A stretch of 64,000 bases of DNA from Amphirosellinia nigrospora (GCA_004123355.1 SCHM01000003.1:2170001-2234000); one strand, 5' to 3'. Shown: positions 12,801-25,421, counted from the first letter of the stretch. Numbers and translations: made by a program. Notes: generated by a model from the letters alone, not told the origin.

Positions 12801-13097
12801 GCCATAGCCCTGGCCGTACTGCTGCTGGTTATACCCACCAGCCTGGCCATACTGAGGGTAGTAGTTCTGGCCGCCATAGTAGCCCTGCTGTGGTTGCTGG
12901 TACTGGTTGTAGCCGCTGTAGGCCGGCTGGCCAGGCTGGAAGCTGTGGGCGGTGGGTTGAAATGAGGCGGCGCCGGGGCGGAACGTTTGCGCCGTGGCCG
13001 GGTTAGGGTTGTTGTTGAGGTTCATCTGCTGTGTCTGGCGCGACAGGTTGTCGTCCTGCGCAGCAGGGTCGTCCTCCCACGAGTTGAGATCAGACAT
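9859..13097 (-). CDS. SUP35: Eukaryotic release factor 3 (eRF3, Sup35)
   Basis: GTPase that acts with eRF1 to end translation at stop codons in the cytosol. Exon 1 (13097-12746) encodes MSDLNSWEDD and a prion-like head rich in Q, N, G and Y (repeats such as QYGQGYGQGYG). An intron follows (12693-12745). The charged Lys/Glu-rich M domain spans 12690-12250. The GTPase domain has G1 GHVDAGKST (near 12145), DERT, G3 DAPGHKTYVPS (near 11780), ARKGEYETGFEKGGQTRE (near 11670) and small exons encoding HAMLAKTQGVN, LVVVIN and MDDATVEW (near 11270). The C-terminal barrels include MVEGKIE, GMTVIMMPNKEKVEI (near 10575), TAGFNCVLHVHA and a final exon ending GKITKLITEEAA. About eight introns. Single-base frame changes occur near 12675, 12200 and 11060-11000, mostly in short homopolymers; since eRF3 is essential, these are probably sequence errors. 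Its promoter region is shared with the divergent gene at 14092. Confidence 0.96.
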
Positions 13098-14091
13098 AGT
13101 GGCGATACGATGTGCTAGCGCTGCAGGTCTATGATTCTAGACAAGGGGTGTGAGAAAAGGCCTCGCTATGGCGGAGAGAGAGGGAGAGGAAAGGGAAAGA
13201 GAGATGTTGTGGTCGATGAAGGATTAGGAGACTGTCTCAGATGCTTGACGAAGCCACTGACTCTGGTGGGATGAGCAAAAGCAGTGGTCGCGACCAGGGC
13301 GAATATATATGTAGAATACAATAAATAAATACCTACCTGGCCTATCTCTAAACCTTTCGATTGCGACACCTCTGGCGGTGGTAGGATTGTTGTCGTCAGT
13401 GACTCAATTGGAAGATTCTGCCTTGCCTGATGCTGGTATCTAGTGGGACCTTGAGATGGATCAAAGGCGGGTTTCCTAGGTGCTTGGAGTGTAGTGTATT
13501 CCGTTCAGTCCTTGAGATTTCAAAGTCAGGCAAAGGTTCTCTCTCAGTTGGTCGATGTGATGTTTCGTGGTGTGGCTTTTTGGTGGGGCCCGTGGCGGGT
13601 AGTTGATCTGGGTCTGAGTGGCCTGCCTAGCGCAGCTCGACCCCACCAATGACGATGTAGGTACCATGTAGCTGGCCAGCTACGCATTAAACCTGGGCTG
13701 AGCATAGGCCATCTTTAATCCCCTATTAGGCACTACCCAAATACAACTTTTAGTACACATACCTAGAAGCCCAATGGTGCAACCTCCATGTATCCGTCCC
13801 TTCGCACCAACCGCTAACGACATATAAGGAGCACAATCAATAACTACCTAGGTAGGTGCCTTACATAAATTAGGTACACATCTCGACGTGTGGTTTTAAG
13901 CCGGGTACTCTATGCATAACAAACAAACCTTGTGTGTCTGCAGGTCACCTTTTCTCCCTTCGCCTTCGCCCTCGCCTTCGCCTTGTCCCTCGTGAAGTGG
14001 ACGTCCACAACATTTCATTTCGATGCATCTACAATATCCCAATCTACAAAGCTTCGTGTGTGGAGCGGAGGCGACTGAGCAACTGCTGTTA
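13098..14091. promoter_or_regulatory. Divergent promoter region between SUP35 and the YRB30-like gene
   Basis: About 1 kb separates two genes transcribed away from each other. It contains a purine-rich stretch just upstream of SUP35 (13165-13205), the palindromic TACCTAGGTAGG at 13846-13857 and a pyrimidine-rich CCTTCGCC repeat at 13958-13985 just before the plus-strand gene. No open frame here has a recognised product. Shared regulation of the two genes is possible but not shown. Confidence 0.5.
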
Positions 14092-16103
14092 TGGACGCAT
14101 TCCTTACCAGGCTGTCTTACCATGCCACCAGTTACGCCGTCCGATCATGTATCGCCCTAACTTCGACCTATGTCATCAGCCAGGGTGCTAAGCTGCTCAA
14201 GGTAATATATGCATACGTGCCCGGAATGCTTTTTAGGCAGACCTAGGATGTGTCAAGAAAGAAGACTCACATCTCGGGCAGACCGTTGAGTACGACCCCC
14301 TGCGGGTTGAGCTCAGTCAGTTACAACGTCGTTTGGGCCAGAAGATTGAGGTGAGTCAGTCATGATCGCCGCAACGCCGTCGGCCCCGAAACGGCAGATC
14401 CTGGTATTGACGCGAATCGAAGTTAGTATCGCCCATCTTGGAATCCATCGAGCTTCGCTACACCAGGGTGATTCTGCTCTCGAAGCGGTGGTGCGGACTG
14501 CTCGAGGGCTACGTGAAGATATCGACGCCCTGGGTGAACGGCTGAGAGATGCTACATCTACGCTAGCACAGTTGCCAAATGGGGCTCGGGGTTCCAAAGC
14601 GGCAGCCGCCCGTCAGCAAGCCGAGCTCATGGAAATCATAGCGGAGATCAAACATTTGATCAATAGCATTGATGATGCCATCCCGCTGATCAACCTATGG
14701 GTATCTGCCATTGGTGGCATCCAGGCACCGCCGTCATCCTTCTCGCCCTCCCGATTGTTGCAAGCGAGCATGCTGGTAAATGTTGGTGACACCCAGTTCA
14801 TCCTCGATCCAAGCCAGCCAATGCAGATAGGGCCAGATTTCACTTTATCACTCTATATGCTGTTTCGGGCCCATGCTTCAGCCCACGAAGCAGAGGAACC
14901 TTACGGTGTTGAGGAAGGACAGAGGAAACCGATGTGGCAGGAGGTCATACACAAAGCGCGAGTGCGGCTTCTTCGGGTCCCTCTGGATGACCTATTGAAT
15001 GATAATGTGAGAAGTGATCCGCGAGTGTGCTACACTTATCGGCTTCAAGTCGTAGAAGACTTGGACGATGGACGGCTACATACTTTCGAGGATAAAGATT
15101 TGAGACCAACCTCATACGACGGCTTATCCCAAGCCGGCATTCGAGAGTTGATTCCCATCCATCAGATCTCCAAGATGTTCTATGCAGATGTCGGGAAAAT
15201 CCTCAACATTAGCAACGATGAGGGCGCCTCAAGCAGCCCGGTGCTTTTGCTCAAGAGAGATGTAAATGCCGTGCCTATCAACACCATACCGGTAGTCCAT
15301 GAATCTGCCGATCCCATATTGTCCATTGACGGCTTAGAAGACAGTATAGTCTCCGAAACAACTCCTTCAGAAGGAAACTCGCAGGATGGTGTCAATTTTC
15401 AACTGCGGCAAGAAATGGGCCTCCTAGAGGAACCAGTTTGTCCCACAATAATATCATCTCAACCCTGTTCGAAGCATGAAGACTGGCGTATACCACAGGA
15501 TCTAGACCCCGAGTGGATAGCTCTAGAAGTCATGGACGTAGAAGAAAGTGACAGGAACTCAAGCTCAGACTCAGAGTCGGACTCGACAGGTGATGAAAAA
15601 GAATCGACGCAGAACGACGAGGATGCCTCAAGTGCACCTAACGGCTGTCGTCCGAGGCATACCGCTCGTCCTGCCGTGGATCGCAATCTCATCACGCAGC
15701 TCAACCGGATGAACATCGCCTCTTCCTCCCGTCCCTCATCCAGCGGCTCGCGCATTCGCCAACCTACAACTCCTAGTCCCCATTCGTCCAACTACAACAA
15801 GAACAATCCCCATCTCAGAATTTCAGGCAAAGGCCCACAGACTTGAGTCCGAATAAACTTATCGAGCGGTCCCCTTTCGGCGCCATCAAAACATCCTTGT
15901 CGCTCCTGGAGATGCTGCTTCGCCTCACAAGCTTGCAGGAGTTCGAGCAGACAACGCACCTCGCCATTCCCGATCACGTCCTCAGGTTCTACCTCGACGA
16001 GTCGGCCTCCTCAAGCGGCCTGCACGGCAAGGACCGCTGGGCCGCGAGCGCCGAGGCAGAGCGAAAAGTTGGGTTTGACCCCTATGCGGACACGTCAACT
16101 TGA
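14092..16103 (+). CDS. RanGTP-binding protein, Yrb30-like
   Basis: Exon 1 (14092-14202) begins MDAFLTRLSYHATSYAVRS and ends before GTAATA. Exon 2 encodes TVEYDPLRVELSQLQRRLG and ends at GTGAGT near 14351. The main exon starts near 14397 and runs to 15846. It has the family blocks SALEAVVRTARGLREDI, INSIDDAIPLINLWVSAIG, SPSRLLQASMLVNVGDTQF, GPDFTLSLYMLFRAHA, WQEVIHKARVRLLRVPLD, VEDLDDGRLHTFED and ISKMFYADVGKILNI. These match the fungal RanGTP-binding family that includes yeast Yrb30, which binds Ran-GTP and acts in nuclear transport. An acidic/serine stretch (near 15550-15620) separates this core from the conserved tail SPFGAIKTSLSLLEMLLRL and FDPYADTST, which is in another frame. One indel near 15835 splits them. 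The gene shares an upstream region with SUP35 and converges on the uS7m gene. Confidence 0.82.
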
Positions 16104-16977
16104 GGATGCGAAGTTTTCTTGTTCTGATTAGGAGCATGTAATTTCTATTTTATGACTTCCGGCGCATAGAGTGAGGGGTGAAATTTTTGTCTCCTTGTTT
16201 TCGTTTCCCCTGCATCATATCTGGCGTTTGGATTGGGAGGGTAGATAAACAAGCAGCTAAGCTAGAATGATGTCTTTCCTAAAATGACAGATGTTGTGTA
16301 TGTATCAGGGCGCAAAAATAGAGAAAGAGAGATACTTCGACTTCGGATTCACGGCTATTAAAAATCTGATAGATAGATATTTAATTAGACTCTTCACTTA
16401 TGAATGCCATTATCTTCCATGACAGTGGTTACGATTTTGTTTTTATAGCATTAGGTACTTGCTCGGAAGACCAATCTACATTTACTCATGATCGCCTTAT
16501 GTGAAGTTGTAGCACTTTCAAGATAGGCATGTTATCATGACGAAAAGTCTTAGACAATGAGAACCCTCACCAAGATCAATGGATAATGCCACTGCAGGAT
16601 CAAAAGTGCTCCGTTCAAGTCCCCCGTTCGGTTGTGAGGTACACAGCAGTAATACAGATTTATACAGTGAGAGTTAGCTATGTAGGGGGTAAGATAGGGT
16701 ATAATAGACCGACCATCACCGTCGGCGTATCCTATCCTATCATACCTCGTAAGTACAGATCATCACGGGGTACTATACTGCGAGTAATCTCCTCCACCTT
16801 AACATCTCCGCATTCAGTTCTATCTTGCAAGGACTAGATAGATGGCAGGCCCATTTTTTATTTCTTCTCTTTTGTTCTCTAGTTTTTTTTGCCGTGACTA
16901 TGCCCGCCATTCAGGCTTTCTTGCTCTGATAGGTTGAGACTGTATAAAGTGGAAGATGCAAGCCAGCTTAGCTTAAT
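16104..16977. other. Convergent intergenic region
   Basis: This region is between the 3' ends of the YRB30-like (+) and uS7m (-) genes. It holds both 3' untranslated regions. AT-rich tracts near 16360-16450 and a T-rich run near 16855-16890 could serve as polyadenylation regions. No gene is supported. A short open frame at 16586-16837 has no recognisable product. Confidence 0.45.
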
Positions 16978-18049
16978 TTAGAATCTCTTTTTAACACCCA
17001 TGACACTGGGATGCGAGAGATTCGCACGAGCAGCGGTGCCCATCTTGTGGACGAGCTGCCGTCTATCCCAAACAGCGGAGCGGCCCTCGACGACGGCGAC
17101 GATCTCCTGGCCGAAACGAGCGGCGAACTGTTTTTTCCCTGAACCCACCGACCGCTTCTTATCGACGATGTCGAGGATCCAGAGGAGGGCTTGACGCCGG
17201 CGCACGCGCGCGTCGATGGGCTCTGGTACTTCAAGCGCGTTGCCACCACCTGCCATGCCCTTTAGACTGCGCACACGTATGATGGGGGCCACCGAGTCGA
17301 TCGCGAGGGTTAGGTATAGGAGCGGGTTTAGAGGCAGCTGGGATGCCGGTGGGGATCCTGGGAGGAGAGGTCGTAGGGGTGAGACTTTGGGTGGCGGACT
17401 TGTGCGGAGGTAATTGAGGATCAGGGCTAGGTGCTGTTTTGAGATTGGGGTCAGCTTGGGCTTGTCTTGTGTGCTTTCACATGGCTAGGAAAGCGTCTGG
17501 TTTGTCGACATTCTATCTGGGGTCTTATGGGCTGGTTCATCTTGGTGAGAGAGTACAATAGAGACGACGGGATATGAAAAGGGCGGGGAAAGTTGTTGGT
17601 GTATGCGCGCACCTTTTGTGCCTTGCTTAGCTTGCCATCGCGCATAAGTATTCTCAGGACCTGGTGGACGAGGGGATGATGGCGGTCCTGTAGTTTATCA
17701 TGCTTGGTCGGTCGCGGGGCATGCCGTACTTGAGGCCCCTGGCGATGAGATCGACCTCGTATTCGCCGGCGGCAGCCTGTTCGAGAGCAGCGATAGCCTG
17801 CTCGTTCAAGAAATTGTCGGCGAACGGCTCAAGTGGCCGGGGTTGGTAAGGCTGTGGTGTTGTTTCCGACATGGACGGTGGAGGGAAATCGCCATTGCCC
17901 GAGGGTTGGTGTGTGGATGTGTCGTCGGCGAGTCCTCTCCTCCCCCAGGGTATAGCGGCTCTCGTATCAGCTGCCGGAACATGGCGGGATGGCCGCGTCC
18001 GGATGGCGAGACTGCGCAGCGACCGCCAGGGATTTATTTTCGAAGCCAT
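16978..18049 (-). CDS. RSM7: Mitochondrial small-subunit ribosomal protein uS7m
   Basis: Component of the small mitoribosomal subunit that binds the head of the small rRNA. The first exon starts MASKINPWRSLRSLAIRTR at 18049, an Arg/Ser-rich presequence expected for import. It continues to LMRDGKLSKAQK (near 17610), a bacterial-S7-like block. An intron runs from about 17605 to 17437. The second exon begins HLALILNYLRTSPPPKVSP and carries APIIRVRSLKGMAGGGNA, RRRQALLWILDIVDKKR, FAARFGQEIVAVVEGRSAVW and QLVHKMGTAARANLSHPS, the hallmarks of S7, ending GVKKRF. One frame change near 17690 lies between the N-terminal part and the RDGKLSKAQK block. Convergent with the YRB30-like gene. Confidence 0.9.
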
Positions 18050-18765
18050 TTTCTCTTTTGGGCGTAGATCGCCTCCGCCCACCAATTCCAATCCCTCAGC
18101 TCAACTGCGTAGTCGGGCGGGACCGATTGGTCGGATGTATCGTCAGCCGTCGTCGTCGAGGTTGAGGTCGTGGTACGAGCGATGGTGCTCTATCTCCAAT
18201 AAAATTTAGGTATATCTAGCAAGGTTGCGTTGAAGTTTTGAAGTTGTCCCGGTGCAGTTACAGGGATGCCTGTGGCTTGCTCACCTGCCTGGGTAAGGTG
18301 CTGGTTGGGGCTGACGATGTGTGGCTAGTCATTCTAAGCCAAAAGAGGGAACGCCTTATCTCCGTTCCAGCTTAAACAGCTGTACCATTAGCCACAACTG
18401 ATAAGCACAACAAGAACAATACTGCACTCCGTAGACTGCCGCCCACCGACTCTCCCACGCCCATCCCACCATCCCACTATCCCACCCCTCTGGTAGGTGG
18501 GTAGCATCCTGTCCAGGTGGGGTAGCACTAGACAAGCTATACATAGTCTAGGCATTTGCTTTTTCCCATTTCCATTACAACCCAAGTCACCAGCCCGCCC
18601 AAGAACGGGCGACTTCTATGATCGGCATCCCCTAAACAGCTAACACGGGACGAGGACATGAGGACGTCCCCGGCATTGCTGTTACTTAAGAGCTGACCCG
18701 GAAGTCCCGGCAGCTGCATGTACGAGACAGCCGACCAGCTGCCGCCGACGCCCACGCCTTTGGTT

Positions 18766-18823
18766 GGGATGGGATGGGATGAGATGGGATGGGAATTTCC
18801 CAAGTTTTCCCAAGTTTTCCCAA
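18766..18823. repeat. GGGAT pentamers followed by a CCCAAGTTTT repeat
   Basis: From 18766 to about 18794 the motif GGGAT is repeated with one variant (GAGAT). It is directly followed by two and a half copies of a 10-bp unit CCCAAGTTTT (18799-18823). A CT-rich TCTGGTCT-like repeat follows near 18860-18898. These are simple repeats of slippage type; no coding role is seen. Confidence 0.8.
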
Positions 18824-19126
18824 CCCTCCTTCGCCCTCCCGTGCCGTGTCTCCGTCTTGTTTTGTCTGGTCTGCTCTGGTCTAGTCTAGTCTTGTCTCTG
18901 ACCAGTCTTATCACATTCACTAGGGATCAATCATGTGATATGGTGGCCAATGTCGTGGGCGTCGACTGCCTGCATCACATCAACTACCCGCATGTGATTC
19001 CTCGGCGCCCCTACATGGTACATACATATATCCATACTTCTAAATACATGGCATATACAGAACACCGACGTTGTATTCTGGGTTGTATTTCTGCGTCTCG
19101 GCTCCACCACCCCGCGTGCTGTAAGC

Positions 19127-19156
19127 AGGTAGGTAGGTAGGTAGGTAGGTAGGTAG
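19127..19156. repeat. (AGGT)n microsatellite
   Basis: About seven and a half uninterrupted copies of AGGT. Shorter copies of TAGGTAGG and its complement recur in other upstream regions of the window (for example near 13850, 19220, 56400-56460 and 63600), so the motif is common in the non-coding DNA of this genome. Confidence 0.9.
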
Positions 19157-22100
19157 TAGGTAAAGTAAAGACTTGGCCGCCGCCATGTAAGGGACCAAAT
19201 ATCTCTTTCCCCGGTTTACTACCTACCTAGTTGCCCGACTAGGTAGTCTGTCGGAATAAGGGACTTCGAGGGCTTCGGACTCGTCTATCTGGTCCTACAA
19301 TGGCTAGTGTGCGCCCGAGACCATGATCGGCAACGTAGTCCGGTGTGAGAGGGAAATCCGTTGCACCATGGCAAGTCCCATGCATTGGGGCTCTGTTCTA
19401 GATTTAGCTCACAGTAGTCTCATCTCTCTGATCTAACTCGATCAATCTCTCTCCATCGTCTTGAGTGGTTGTGTTTTCAAGTTGTCTCGGACTTTGTAGT
19501 GCCACTTGATTCATTACATGAACGGCCCAACTACGTGATGGTGTTCACGCTCTCTGTCTCTCTCTCTCTTCAACAACCCCATGCTATGCAGGCTGTCGCT
19601 TTCCGCCCAATAGTGTGTGCCGGACGTCTTGCTCTGTCATCCAGTCCCAATCCCAATCCCTTGTCTGGTGCCACCAGCGATGTTACGGCGCCACCCAAAA
19701 AAAAATAAAATCCCTATTTCTCGCATTGAAATCTTATTTTCACCCTCCTGTTCCAACCCACCCCAATCACATGGCGTCGGCGGCGCCTGTCACGGGAACT
19801 TATAATGTAATTATGTCAGACCACATCCCATCCCAAGCTAGGGTAGAGCTCGGAACTACATAGCACGTCTTTCCCTCATTTATGTCCGGACATAAACAAG
19901 CAATATTGTGCGTCTAAATCTAAGTGTAATATGTACAGTAATGAATTCCATATAGCACCTGCTGCGTCCTAAGCCCTAGGCGACTCGTCATCTTCAGCCC
20001 CCATGGTGAAGCCCACCAACTGATCTACACACTTACATATCACTAACGAACCTGGTTCCGATCTCTTTCCCCCACTAGGTATGATGTACTGAGTTTGGCG
20101 TATCAGGGAGTAGGTGTGTGCATGCATACTCGACAGATACAGCAGTATATTTAGGACAACTCTATTCTTGCATTCCAATCCGCCTTGCCTCTTAAGTACC
20201 AGATAGTGTGCAAAGCTGGCTCGGTGGGCCAATATGTATAGTAGCTCAACTTGGACGAATGGGCGCAGCGTTGCGACGGTGCCAACGAGTCTGCAGGTCT
20301 TGGCCCCAATCGCATCCCGCGTCGATGGGATTTGAGTACCGTACCCCTATCCCATCCGGTACCGCCACCCTACACCGGGCCTGGTTGATAAGAGGAGGAG
20401 CAGCGCAGACTATCAGAGGCATATCATATCGTATTGCCAATAATCCTGCCTTCATGGAACCCTTAGATGATGGAATATCTGACCCGGTGTGTATGATCGC
20501 GGCATTTCCATCATCGCTGTCGTCCTCTCATTACGTAGTGTCCGTCCGAGAGTGCATGCCTGGCATATTTGTAACCATTTGAGTGCGGCTTTGTAAACGT
20601 AATATTGGATGACCTCACCACCGAAGTCTCATCTCTAGTGCGAAAATGGATAATTATCTCGCAATTCACCCAGAAAAAAAGCAATTATGCATCACTTGAT
20701 AATCTGACAACGTAGACGATGTTCAATCGACAACGTCTAATTTTCGCATTCTATCTTAATCCCGTCGTCGCAATTTTCCCCGAGTTATTTTTCTTTTGCG
20801 CCTCACCTCCTTACCCCTTTTGGCCTTTTTTTGGACTTCATGTCGTTCACTCCACATCCCAGCGCAGCCGGCCAAAAACAAAAAAGTCCGACGGTCGACG
20901 ATCTCCATGTCTATGTCACTTGCCCTTCCTCCATCCCTCCCTACCCTCCTGTCTTCGTCCGCCACCGTTATCAGTTATCGTCCTTCCATAGATCGAGGGT
21001 AAGCCGTATGAGGAGGCGTCGTCTTATGTAGGTGAGAGAGATGACGTCCTAGATGATCCTTGTTTCCTTTGATGAAAAAAAAGACAAGTGGAATAGCAGA
21101 GGAAATGATTGACGAAAAGATAAGAAGAAAGTTGACCTCATCTCCGAACTCCTTTCCAGATGCCCACGTGAAAGCACATTTTCCGATTGAATTGCCCTAA
21201 CCCTTAACCTAATCTGTAAAACACCTCGAGAATGAGCCCAGTGTAACCGCGCCTCGAAGAGCGGTTTCCTCATCATGAGCCCCCAAGTCCCTAGTCTGAG
21301 AAAAAAGAAAGAAGTAGGAGATAGATCAAAACTGTCATTCCTAGCACCCCCCACGAGACGCCAATAGCGCTCATTTCTCTGTGAGCAACATGCACCGGTG
21401 AGAAAGATGCTTGTACTGTAAAAAACCAATAAAAAACATCGTGCGCCGATTGTATGATGAGGTCGTAGCGGAATGCTGGGTATCTTCCCCTTCCCTCGTT
21501 GGCCGTGGGGCCGCTAGATCCTTTCCGAAACTCCAATTGGTATCATACGGGACAGGGAGCACAAATAGTGGAAGATAAAAGCGTAGTCGTGAAACGAGCC
21601 CTATTCCATCACAGCAACAATCATATTTGCTGGCGAACATAAGGACCTGAAGACCAAACACACCCAGTTGAGTAATTAGTTGGTCGATATACTCGGTCGC
21701 CATTCGCTGTTAACCTGAGTTGTTGTTCAGCCAGGTAAGCGCGGCTTCAGCAGCGTCTTCTCTAGCGTTATGGAGGTTGTTCCCATCGTACCAATAACGC
21801 GCTTCAAAGCGTTGGCCGTACACTACACGACGCTAGACCAGGCCGTACGACCACCTAATAAACAGCAAAGCTGGAGTTAATACATGGAATATTTGCTTAT
21901 TTATAGCATGTGGGGCCACCATGGTAATTGAAGAGACTTGCCTCGTCGATCTGACACAAGTTGATAGTCAGGCGGCTGTATTTGATATTCACGACATCGC
22001 TCTAGCCAACAGAGTCAGTTTTATCTTCCAGCATGACAATATGTGGATGCGTGCAACCTTCGAGTCTATCTTGCCACGAAGGAGAGCGGCGGGAACTAGA

Positions 22101-24059
22101 TGGCATAGTGCTCGGATACCAGTTAAGGTAATGATGGGTGGTGTAAGAGCTGTGAATCTGATGAAAGTTGGTGGGCGTTCGAAGTACTTTCAAGCTCAGT
22201 CCAGGCCGTGATGAGTAGATAGAAGACCAAACACTCAGAAAGAAGCGCAAAAGGATAAATGGGTGTCCCCGTACGGTTTATGTGAAGCGCCTGACTTTTC
22301 TGAGCTTTCGATAATGGACACGTATTCAACTAACACGCCGGGACAGGGCGATTATATACGGCGTCGATTTGCAAGGACTTTATCCCTTCCACAGCCGGTC
22401 CACTTCATATGTCTCTCCCGTCAGATAGGAGGTACTTATGATTTCCGGGTAGTACCCAGTGATATCGGACGGGAAATGCGCGAGTAATAGAGATTGATAG
22501 TGATGTGGCAGCTGAGGATTAGCTAGAGGCGCCCTAAAAGACTGTTTGCACAACGGTGATGCAGCACGGATATGGGAAGTAATTATTCGGCCAATTTGAC
22601 GGCATCATGCATCGTGGATGGGTGTATACGGTGGTTGGTGACAGGAGGGGGTAGTCAAAGGGGTGCGAAGAAGCGTATAACAAAGCAAGGTTCAACTCAG
22701 CAAAGCAACACATGTGGGAAAGGAGAAACAATCAAGCGACTGATCGAGAATTAGGAGAGTGAAGTGCCTGGCTTTTTTTATCATGATATCCTAGAGACGA
22801 AGTGAACCACAGAGAGTAGGTCACCTGCCCTGTTTGTCTGCAGTATTGCAGGTCCTGTAGTAAGTCCCGTCCCCCGTATTTGCTTTTTCTCAACGCGCTG
22901 AGACTATGTCCTTTTCAATTCTCCTCTTCGCCTTTTCTGGAACGGTGGGCCCCAAGATCTTCCCAGCATGACTAGATGCGGGAGGGCAAAACAACATAGT
23001 TAGGCCAATACTTCGTTTGTATGTGACATCGAGGTCTCTTTCATTTGTGGTATAGGGTGATATGCAAGAACTGCTAGACGCATGTTGGCCCACTCGCGCC
23101 GAACAATTGGGGCGCAAAAGAAAGAAAGGAATAACAAATATGGTTAGTAAGGGTGGATACGTCTATACATCCACGTCGATAGCCTGACTAGCACAATACG
23201 GAAAAGGAACGAGGGAGATTGTAAACGAAAATGTTGAAAATTGGACTCTATTTTCCACAACCGCAGATAGATGTTGTTGACAACTCTGCCGGTCTCTGCG
23301 GCAGCCTGTAGCTATGTCTCACCTTCTGCCAAACGCATGAGGGCTGTCGTCAAACTGCATGTCTCGTTGGGCATCGTGTCACTCGCCAGGGGGTGCATAT
23401 CGGGGGAGTGTGATGGATTGGGGCATGCAAAAGCTCAATTGTTCCACGGCCAAAACACTCGCTTGATAGCTTCGGATGAGCTGTCCGTCGTATCAAAACG
23501 CGATTTTCCGCTGAGTAGTTACCAAAAAGATACGGCAAGGGGAACCTGATACCTAACCATGCACCGCATCGGTACATCAAAGGACGAGCTCGTGGCACAT
23601 GACTTAGGACTCAGGCGAGAATGCATTGCCATTCATCGAAAACCGTTACGACCCAATGGGACGGAATTGGCTGCACAACGGAACCGTAACACGAAGGTGG
23701 AAGTTGTGAAATCGGAACGAAAAAAATTCCCCGAGGCATCGCATTGTAGCACATAGGAGACCGACAACACCTGACACTGCCGAGTGTTACCAGCTTCGTA
23801 CGAGGGGTGTTAGGAACGAGGAAGAACCATGCGTTAGTTACGGCGTGTGAGGCTCAATCTATCTCCTTTCTTGTTCTTTTATCTAATATCGGATGGCGTG
23901 GCCTAATTTGCATGTTATATGTGCCGAGAATCCTAGAGTTGTTTTCGTAATCCAACGATACTTGCTTTTGCTATAGCTGATCAGGGTGGGGGGTAGGATT
24001 GCATTAGCCGATTAGCAAGGCCCTTGGCTGCCGCAAGTGATGTTCGAGGCCAGGCCTTA

Positions 24060-24593
24060 CTAGGCAAAGCTTATCTCAGTGTACTTGTCCAATAGCGTAG
24101 GAAGCTTCGACGTGTCAAATTTGAGCAGAACTCGACTATCAAGCTCATTTCTGAGCTGAAAACAAACGATGGAACAGGCGGGAAAGTTTTCACCGCCCAA
24201 AGGCGAAGTGAATCTTAGGGCCACGCTGCCGATTCCCGTGTTTCTTGGGTAAGATGCAATAAGACGACGTATATTGTTTGATGTCCCGCCACTAGACACG
24301 GCAGCCGGTGCCGAGATTGCTCTCGCACCATCAAGCCGGAGACCACTAACCCAGAACCAGTTCATGAAGCCATCATTTCATTGATGTGGCAACACATCGA
24401 GGTGGGAGTCACTTACTCGGTGTCCTTTTTCCTGGCCCTTTGTTACTATTTCCAACCTGCCAGCGGCCGACCTAGTGTAGCTGCGACAGAACATATCAAA
24501 TGGCGAGGCAGCTAAGTGGGTCACTAAAAACAGAATGAACAACCAACGACGATCAAGTCTGCCGGCTATGAAGCCTTTGATTGTAGTTTGCAT
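24060..24593 (-). CDS. Possible small secreted protein
   Basis: Weak candidate. An ATG at 24593 opens a frame with a basic start and a hydrophobic segment RRWLFILFLVTHLAAS that could be a signal peptide or anchor. A GTAAGT near 24420 suits a 5' splice site. A second open block (about 24310-24060) reads GLRLDGARAISAPAAVSSGG through SLPTLL-like sequence to a stop at 24060, and contains PACSIVCFQ. Phase across the suggested intron does not fit neatly, so either a different splice or an indel is needed. No domain is recognised. It could also be a chance pair of open frames. Confidence 0.25.
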
Positions 24594-24878
24594 TAAGCAA
24601 CCCTCGCGGAGTGAACCGGCCCGTCTACCTACAAGCTCCCGCGCACAGGAACCCGAACCTTCGAGCTGTGTAAAATGAGAGGCGATCGTAACCTCTAAAT
24701 AGGGCCGGTTTGTTTTTAAGGGTTCTAGTAATGCTGGTTTCCGGTACCTTATAATGAGTGAGTATTAGCCTTCTCACTGTAATCGATGCTCGAATATGAA
24801 ATTGCGTAATATGTAGTATGGGTCGAAGCCACACACTGTCAGAAGCAAGTGCTGGAGTCTAACAAATACTGGTACGGT

Positions 24879-25421
24879 TTAAGTATGGGAGTATAGCACG
24901 GGTTTGCCAGAGGATATTAAATATACAGAGGTACTGGTCCATGCTGCGGCTAGTTCATCAGCTACTAGCCTAGTTGTAATTTTGAAAAACTTATACGGAC
25001 TGTAAAACTGATAATATTCCACTTCGATGGTTAAGTGGGAAACTGATGGTATGCGAGTATCTTCCCCGGGATTGATCGATACCGAGAGTCTGGGTCGGCC
25101 CGCATGCAGCAAAGGATTGGCCGAATCACACAAACCAACGTCATGGGGTTCGTTTGCTTGTAGGTAACTAAACGATGTGAAAGTTGTTGGTAATGATCCG
25201 GAACACGTGCCTAAGAAGTCTAGTTGAGAGTGTGCAGTCTTTCTTGGGACTGATTTGGGGTGTATTTGAAAGATGCTTAGTGTTACTTCGGTAACCTCCG
25301 AATTTCTCGAGGTACAATAATGTACAAAAGGGAGAACTTGATTATGATTTGTCGGCGAACTTGTTTGTGCGGCGGGTTTTCTTTGTCCCAACCAAACAGG
25401 CTTGACTGCACAATAGCCCAT
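24879..25421 (-). CDS. Unsupported open frame of 180 codons
   Basis: This is the longest open frame in the 18-27 kb gap. It starts MGYCAVKPVWLGQRKPA and ends GKPVLYSHT. It has no signal peptide, membrane segment, repeat or motif I recognise, and its composition looks random. It is included only because of its length in a stretch that otherwise holds no gene; I think it is more likely chance than real. Confidence 0.15.
   Translation of the reverse strand: MGYCAVKPVWLGQRKPAAQTSSPTNHNQVLPFVHYCTSRNSEVTEVTLSIFQIHPKSVPRKTAHSQLDFLGTCSGSLPTTFTSFSYLQANEPHDVGLCDSANPLLHAGRPRLSVSINPGEDTRIPSVSHLTIEVEYYQFYSPYKFFKITTRLVADELAAAWTSTSVYLISSGKPVLYSHT

Larger units (their letters stand above)
18050..24059. other. 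Gene-poor stretch with microsatellites
   Basis: The first few hundred bases upstream of 18049 are the promoter of the uS7m gene. The rest contains many short overlapping open frames on both strands, none with a domain, signal peptide plus conserved composition, or exon pattern I can support. Simple repeats stand out at 18766-18823 and 19127-19156. A pyrimidine-rich segment lies at 20800-20970. The longest frames (21703-21371 -, 110 codons; 20208-20582 +, 124 codons) look like chance. The stretch could be decayed repeat DNA or long regulatory space. Confidence 0.4.
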
